The notes beneath the pieces are model-generated. The model was not told the origin of the DNA. It saw nothing but the letters and a program-made list of their open reading frames with translations, and did not search any database. Positions 32,730 through 37,244 of a stretch of 37,244 nucleotides of DNA are shown here, piece by piece (positions within the stretch are counted from its first letter, which is position 1; every line of letters starts with the position of its first letter). The DNA lies in NCBI GenBank assembly GCA_016779385.1, contig JADHNT010000014.1, positions 1-37,244 of the forward strand. The letters run 5' to 3'. This DNA is from Pseudomonadales bacterium. GTDB lineage: Bacteria > Pseudomonadota > Gammaproteobacteria > Pseudomonadales > Azotimanducaceae. The position numbers were made by a program, and so were the translations under genes.

Positions 32730-33791
32730 ATGAAGCGGGGGCTAAACGACAGCAAGACGAACGCTACGGCGCCTCGAGCAACCATTGTGGAAGTGGCGGC
32801 GGCGGCCGGCGTCTCGATCAAGACCGTTTCCCGAGTGGTCAACCGAGAGGCCAGCGTAAGCGATCGGACGCGGGAAAAGGTTGAAGCCGCTATTCAAGCC
32901 CTCGGCTACCGCCCAAACCCGTCAGCGCGGAGCCTCGCGGGAAACCGATCCTATTCCCTTGGCATCCTTTACCAGGCTCCACGGGAGTTCGGTTACGTCC
33001 GCAACGCCCTCGATGGCGTCATGGCCGCCTGCGAAGCCGAAGGCTATGCACTCCTCATGCGACCCTGCCAAGACGTCTTGGACCTCGACGGTGTCGACCA
33101 GTTCCTGGCTCAGACCCGCATAGACGGTGCTGTGCTCACGGCTCCGATTTGTGATGACGATCAGGTAATGGCGCTTCTTACAGAGCGGGGCGTGCCGTTC
33201 TGCCAGCTATCGCCGGCGGCTCACCGGCCAGGCGGACTGTCGGCTCACGCCGATGACGAGCCGGCTTCCCGGGCGTTAACGGAACACCTTCTATCCCTAG
33301 GCCATCGCCGAATTGGCTTTATCCTTGGGCATCCTGATCACAGTTCCTCGGCCCAGCGCTTGGCCGGCTACCTTAGGGCCCTGAAGCGCCACGGCCTTCG
33401 AAAAGATGCAGGCCTCATTGCCCAGGGCTACTTTGAGTTCGAGTCAGGAAAGGCCTGCGCCCGGCGGCTGCTGAAACGGAAGCATCGGCCCACGGCAATC
33501 TTCGCCAGCAATGACGAGATGGCCTCAGGGGTTCTCTACGTGGCCCGAGAACTCGGCCTAAAAGTTCCTGAGGATCTCTCCATCGTAGGCTTCGACGATT
33601 CCATGGTTGCGGAGCGCACCTGGCCGCCTTTGACGACGGTTCGCCAACCGGTGACCGCCATGGCCGACGCCATCACCCGAAGCCTGATCAAAAGCCTACG
33701 AGGCCATCCCGTGGCAGCAAAGGACCAGGAGCGGCACTACGATTGCGAGCTGGTCCTTCGCGCCTCTTCTGGTATCGCGCCTAGCGAATGA
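32730..33791 (+). CDS. LacI-family transcriptional regulator (probable glucan/glucose operon repressor)
   Basis: The 353-residue regulator has the LacI helix-turn-helix (TIVEVAAAAGVSIKTVSRVV) with the hinge helix RPNPSARSLAG. A periplasmic-binding-protein-like sensor follows (NRSYSLGILYQAP, HRRIGFILGHPDHSSSAQR, PTAIFASNDEMASGVLYVAR, LSIVGFDDSMVAERTWPPLTT). I start at the ATG at 32730, with GGGGGG 3 bases upstream; the GTG at 32700 adds 10 residues without support. It lies just after glk and probably acts on the palindrome at 23788-23801 before GH30. The effector is unknown but should be a sugar or sugar phosphate from the pathway. Its 3' end overlaps the convergent glycosidase gene by 11 bp. 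Confidence 0.93.
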   Translation: MKRGLNDSKTNATAPRATIVEVAAAAGVSIKTVSRVVNREASVSDRTREKVEAAIQALGYRPNPSARSLAGNRSYSLGILYQAPREFGYVRNALDGVMAACEAEGYALLMRPCQDVLDLDGVDQFLAQTRIDGAVLTAPICDDDQVMALLTERGVPFCQLSPAAHRPGGLSAHADDEPASRALTEHLLSLGHRRIGFILGHPDHSSSAQRLAGYLRALKRHGLRKDAGLIAQGYFEFESGKACARRLLKRKHRPTAIFASNDEMASGVLYVARELGLKVPEDLSIVGFDDSMVAERTWPPLTTVRQPVTAMADAITRSLIKSLRGHPVAAKDQERHYDCELVLRASSGIAPSE

Positions 33792-35067
33792 AGAAGGGAA
33801 TGTTGGCGTGGGCCGCACTGCCCTTGCCATCGCTGGCGTAGCCAAAGAGCCGATAGGCTCCTCGGGGGAGGGCCGTCGACACCTTTACTCGCCCTTTCCC
33901 GAGATCCTCCACCACCCCGGGAATGTCGGGCGGAACGGCTTCAAGATCACCGCCGTCGGATTGGGACTGGCTCTCGGGCTTCACGGCCCAGCGCCAGATC
34001 AGCGCATCGCCATCCGGATCCTTCACCCGCATGCGGGCCTGGTAGGCGTCGTTCGCACTCAAGATAATCCCGGCGCCGGAGGGCCGACGATCCAGGCTCA
34101 TGGATAGCACTCGGGGGGCCCGATTTTCCGGCCAAGCCCCGGTCCAAAGGTAGGTCATCACGTCAACCGACTCCGTCGCCTCTCCCTCCGGCGTGAAGAG
34201 GCCGTACCACGTGGGGGTGCGCTCTTGCTTTTGCCCCCAGAGGAAGACGTAATTGCCAACGATTTGCTCCCGATTAGGCGCCAGCACACGATCAAAGGCC
34301 TTCTTATAGGTACGGGCCTTTTCCGTACTCGTCTGCTCAATGGGCGCTCCCCAGGGCGTGGAAGGCATTTCCCAGTGGCCGATGGCTCCCCACTCCGTAA
34401 CGAAGAAGGGCCCAGGATCCCCGAAGGCCTTGAGGTATTTCGGCAGATTAAAGAGATCGCCGTAGAGCTGAATGCTCAAGAAATCGAGAGCCGGGGCGCG
34501 CTCACGAATCACGGTCAGCAGCTCTGCGGAAATACCGGCAGTGGTGGTGGTTGCCGGGTGCTGTCCATCCACTTCATGGATCATGGTGGCAATGTCATTG
34601 ACCGCGTCATACACCGCCGGGTTCTCGTAGTCGTAATTCAGCTCATTACCGATGATCCAGGTCAGCAGCGCCGGGTGATCCTTATAGCGCTCGACCGTTG
34701 CACGAGCTTCTTCGAATTGAGCAGCCACAGCATCCGGGTTGCTGTAGTCGAAGCCATGTCGTTCTCGGGCGATGTTTAAACAGAGCGAGACCGTTAAACC
34801 GAGACGATGAGCCTCATCAAGTACGGTCTGCGCGCTGCGGCCAGGAATATCCGCAGCCCAGGTTCGAAGAGAATTGCCCCCGCGGGCGGCCAGGGCATCG
34901 AAGTCCGTTCCATCGACTCCCGCGCCATGAATCTCATAAGGCTCACCCCCACGCAGGAGCACCCATTGATCGCCCTGGCGCTCTAGGGTGACGGGGATCG
35001 GCGCCGCCTGGGCCGTAAGCGCAGCCAGGCCAAGCAGCGGTAGAAGACAACGAACGAATGCCCCCAT
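33781..35067 (-). CDS. Exported glycosidase-like TIM-barrel protein with C-terminal Ig-like domain, family unassigned
   Basis: The 428-residue protein has a signal peptide (MGAFVRCLLPLLGLAALTAQ). A clan-A-like glycosidase barrel follows, with acid/base candidate Glu142 in LTWIIGNELNYDYENP and nucleophile candidate Glu225 in FFVTEWGAIGHWE. The opening EIHGAGVDGTDFDALAARGG and NSLRTWAAD recall the barrel of GH2/GH5-type enzymes, but I cannot assign a CAZy family. From about residue 310 there is a beta-rich Ig/cadherin-like domain (RVKDPDGDALIWRWAVKP). I prefer the ATG at 35067 because GAGGAGG lies at proper distance; the in-frame GTG at 35076 abuts that site. It is 13 bp after the sugar porter stop, so it likely trims a glucan outside the cytoplasm. 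Confidence 0.78.
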   Translation of the reverse strand: MGAFVRCLLPLLGLAALTAQAAPIPVTLERQGDQWVLLRGGEPYEIHGAGVDGTDFDALAARGGNSLRTWAADIPGRSAQTVLDEAHRLGLTVSLCLNIARERHGFDYSNPDAVAAQFEEARATVERYKDHPALLTWIIGNELNYDYENPAVYDAVNDIATMIHEVDGQHPATTTTAGISAELLTVIRERAPALDFLSIQLYGDLFNLPKYLKAFGDPGPFFVTEWGAIGHWEMPSTPWGAPIEQTSTEKARTYKKAFDRVLAPNREQIVGNYVFLWGQKQERTPTWYGLFTPEGEATESVDVMTYLWTGAWPENRAPRVLSMSLDRRPSGAGIILSANDAYQARMRVKDPDGDALIWRWAVKPESQSQSDGGDLEAVPPDIPGVVEDLGKGRVKVSTALPRGAYRLFGYASDGKGSAAHANIPFFIR

Positions 35068-35080
35068 GGCAAGCACCTCC

Positions 35081-36607
35081 TCAGGTTGATCGAGTCAGAG
35101 TCCCTTCCATCGCCTCCAAGGGGCGTCCGCGCGTCTCCGGCACGGCACGCCCAACCCAGAGTAGCCCCAGGAGCGCAAAGGCGCCGAAGAGCCCAAAGGT
35201 CTGGGAAGGCCCAAGGGCCGCCAAGGCCCAGGGGAAGAGCAGCTGAACCAAAAAGCTAACTAGGGAATTAACCATCCCCGCCGTGGCCGCGGCCAGGGCG
35301 CGCACGGGAAGGGGAAAGAGCTCGGAAAAGAGCACCCACATCACGGGGCCCAGGGAGAGGGCAAAGCTCGCCACGAACAACATAATGGCCGCGAGCACCG
35401 TAACGGCATCGATCTGAATAGCCAGGCTCAGCAGCGCCGATTCGCTCTGGGCGAGCAGCTCCGGATTCAGCGCTTGAGCCAGGGCCCCGCGGAAGACCGC
35501 CTCATCGGCGAAGCGCTGCTCCCCAAGCCCGGCAAGCGAAGCCCGGAGGCTCGAACCGTCCAGCGAGGCCAACGCCGCCGTGCTCAGTGAGTAGTAAGCC
35601 TGATCAAAGGCGAAGCTCAGAAGCGCCATCGCCAGAGTGATGCCTCCAAGGCCAAGGAGCAGAAGGGGTCGCCGCCCTAGGCGATCGATGGTGCGCAGCG
35701 CCACCAGGGTAAATAGGAGATTAACCACGCCGATCAGCACCGCCTGCAGTAGAGCAGAATTCACCCCGGCGCCGGCCTTCTCGAAAATCATCGGGGCATA
35801 GAAAAATACCGCATTGATGCCCGTAATTTGCTGGAGCACGGCAACGCCTAGGGCCACCGCAAGGATCGGTCGGAGCGCGGGGTCAAGGAGTCGACGCAGC
35901 GTGCCCTGGAGAGCCCCAGCCGTGGGTTCAGAAGGCGTAATGCGCTCAAGCGCCGCCCGCGCCTCGGTCTCGCCCGCCGTCGCAGCCAAAATGGCAAAAG
36001 CCTTTTCTCCTTCACCGCGGAGCTTCAGCCAGCGAGGGCTTTCCGGCACCGCCCCGAGGCCCAGGAGATAGGCCAGCGCGGGCAGGGCCTCAATACCAAG
36101 CATCCAGCGCCAGGCAGGGAAGGCCGGGGCCTCTGGAAGATCCGCGAACACCTGAGCGATCACATAGTTCGAGAAAAAGGCTGCGGAAATCCCGACCACG
36201 ATATTCAGCTGATTGATGGAGACTAGGCGCCCCCGATCCTTTGCCGGGGCAAGTTCCGCGATATAGAGCGGGGCCACAATGAGCGCTGCGCCAACGCCAA
36301 GCCCTCCCAGCATGCGCGCCAGCACCAGCGCGCTGAAGCTGGGCGCCAGCGCCGAGGCGACGGCAGAAAGCAGATAGAGCGCGGCGGCGATCTGAAGGGT
36401 TCGGCGGCGGCCAAAGGCGTCGCTGAATACTCCGGCCCCCAGCATGGCGAAGGACGAGGTCAGCGCGAGGCACGCAACTAACCAACCCTGCTCAAATTCC
36501 GACAGCCCAAAGCGCTCCCCCACAGGCCCTAAAACGCCAGAGATCACGGACGCATCAAAGCCCATGAGGAATCCCCCCAGGGCCACGATGAACGCGATCC
36601 GAAGCAT
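35081..36607 (-). CDS. MFS sugar porter (hexose transporter family)
   Basis: The 508-residue inner-membrane protein belongs to the sugar porter family. It shows FGRRRT after helix 2 (residues 66-70), PESPRWL at the central loop, the helix-7 sugar motif LQQITGINAVFFYAP, DRLGRRPLLLLG and a PETRGRPLE ending. Twelve helices are predicted by eye. Unusually, about 67 residues (336-402) separate helix 9 and helix 10, where the family normally has a short periplasmic loop. It should take up glucose or a related hexose, feeding Glk and Zwf. The ATG at 36607 directly abuts the TAG stop of the GH3 gene (TAGATG), so the two are coupled. Confidence 0.92.
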   Translation of the reverse strand: MLRIAFIVALGGFLMGFDASVISGVLGPVGERFGLSEFEQGWLVACLALTSSFAMLGAGVFSDAFGRRRTLQIAAALYLLSAVASALAPSFSALVLARMLGGLGVGAALIVAPLYIAELAPAKDRGRLVSINQLNIVVGISAAFFSNYVIAQVFADLPEAPAFPAWRWMLGIEALPALAYLLGLGAVPESPRWLKLRGEGEKAFAILAATAGETEARAALERITPSEPTAGALQGTLRRLLDPALRPILAVALGVAVLQQITGINAVFFYAPMIFEKAGAGVNSALLQAVLIGVVNLLFTLVALRTIDRLGRRPLLLLGLGGITLAMALLSFAFDQAYYSLSTAALASLDGSSLRASLAGLGEQRFADEAVFRGALAQALNPELLAQSESALLSLAIQIDAVTVLAAIMLFVASFALSLGPVMWVLFSELFPLPVRALAAATAGMVNSLVSFLVQLLFPWALAALGPSQTFGLFGAFALLGLLWVGRAVPETRGRPLEAMEGTLTRST

Positions 36608-37244
36608 CTAGGCGGAGCTCACCGCCGTGATTTTCACGGTCAGCAGGGTGAGCTCCAGGCGCCCCTTCGTCCATAGCAGGAAAGGCGTATCGATATGTTC
36701 CAGAGGTGCGCCGGCATCAGCCCAGCCCTTCAAGGGCCAGCTCAGCACCACCTCCTGTTCCAGCTGCTGGGCCGCCAAGGTTTCCGTCACGTCAATAGCA
36801 CCTGCACGGGGATAGGTCCCATCCATACGCAGAAACACCGGAGCCGTGGGCGCCTCGTGGATCAGCAGGGTAATTGTCAGCACCCCTCCGAGCTCTCCCA
36901 GGGCCTTAAAATCATGGGGCGTCGCGGTCTGGCAGTAGAGCTGTGCCGGGGCTCGGCCATTCCATCGGGCGCGCCGAGCATCCTCCTGCCGCCGCACGTC
37001 TACGGCGCGCAGGGAAAGCGCCCCCGCAGCTGATTCCATCAGGGGCGCACGCACGGGTAAGCGCCAATTGAGGGGATCGCCGAGATAGAGGCCATAGGGG
37101 CCCCGAGGGGTGCGATCGAACACCACGACCTCGCCCTTCTCCAACACCACTGCCGCCTCATCGTCCTCGGGAAGGTCGCCGCTCAGGACATCTTCGTCGC
37201 CGAGGCTCAGCCCATAGCCATAGGGGAAGAGCGGAGTCTCTCGC
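36608..37244 (-). CDS. GH3 beta-glucosidase with ExoP-type C-terminal domain, C-terminal fragment (runs off the right edge)
   Basis: Only the last 211 codons are in the window. The reading frame stays open to the right edge and begins RETPLFPYGYGLSLG, the standard end of the GH3 C-terminal sandwich domain. About 170 further residues follow (VVVFDRTPRGPYGLYLGD to KITAVSSA). They resemble the galactose-binding-like extension of marine ExoP-type exo-beta-glucosidases; this is recognition by pattern only. The catalytic barrel and any signal peptide lie outside. The gene directly abuts the sugar porter start. A separate short protein starting at 37150 is not likely, because the upstream in-frame codons read as GH3. 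Confidence 0.85.
   Translation of the reverse strand, partial: RETPLFPYGYGLSLGDEDVLSGDLPEDDEAAVVLEKGEVVVFDRTPRGPYGLYLGDPLNWRLPVRAPLMESAAGALSLRAVDVRRQEDARRARWNGRAPAQLYCQTATPHDFKALGELGGVLTITLLIHEAPTAPVFLRMDGTYPRAGAIDVTETLAAQQLEQEVVLSWPLKGWADAGAPLEHIDTPFLLWTKGRLELTLLTVKITAVSSA

Noticed and set aside
36608-37150. A separate 180-residue protein starting at 37150
   Set aside because: The frame continues open to the right edge and encodes the GH3 end motif LFPYGYGLS, so it is the tail of a larger gene.

Overview
The window looks like a piece of chromosome from a GC-rich, aerobic, probably marine gammaproteobacterium, perhaps close to Cellvibrionales/Halieaceae. This is an inference. It rests on the gammaproteobacterial-type tRNA-Ile2(CAU), a complete Entner-Doudoroff set, a TonB-dependent receptor with a FecI/FecR-type switch, a sulfatase, glucan-type glycoside hydrolases and a meta-cleavage aromatic pathway. 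Genes are tightly packed, with many 4-bp start/stop overlaps, several of them GTGA. No insertion sequence, CRISPR array or phage gene was seen.

Region 1 (1-6188) holds the start of a TauD-type dioxygenase gene that runs off the left edge, a divergent FAD monooxygenase, and a five-gene minus-strand run. That run is a TauD/TfdA dioxygenase, an iodotyrosine-deiodinase-like flavoprotein, a membrane-anchored GDPD protein with altered motifs, glutathione-dependent formaldehyde dehydrogenase and S-formylglutathione hydrolase. It reads as an oxidative/reductive attack on an unknown small molecule with detoxification of released formaldehyde.

Region 2 (6330-16118) is a surface-signalling and uptake locus. 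It has an exported FG-GAP/UnbV protein, divergent from an ECF sigma factor, a FecR anti-sigma factor and an STN-domain TonB-dependent receptor. An exported CocE-type hydrolase and an exported sulfatase follow. The receptor has a second, complete signal-peptide-like segment between its STN and plug domains.

Region 3 (16220-23299) encodes most of the homoprotocatechuate (3,4-dihydroxyphenylacetate) meta-cleavage pathway in two convergent units. The plus unit is an NRAMP-fold transporter without the metal motif, then HpaH and HpaI. The minus unit is HpaE, HpaD, a single-domain FAH protein (HpaG-like) and a ketopantoate-reductase-like enzyme. No HpaF isomerase is seen.

Region 4 (23627-37244) begins with tRNA-Ile2. 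A plus-strand operon follows, behind a perfect LacI-type operator: cytoplasmic GH30 and GH3 enzymes, then zwf-pgl-edd-eda-glk and a LacI regulator. A facing minus-strand operon carries the C-terminal part of an ExoP-like GH3, an MFS sugar porter and an exported glycosidase-like protein of unclear family. Together these would take a beta-glucan (laminarin-like is the best guess) to glucose, glucose 6-phosphate, pyruvate and glyceraldehyde 3-phosphate.
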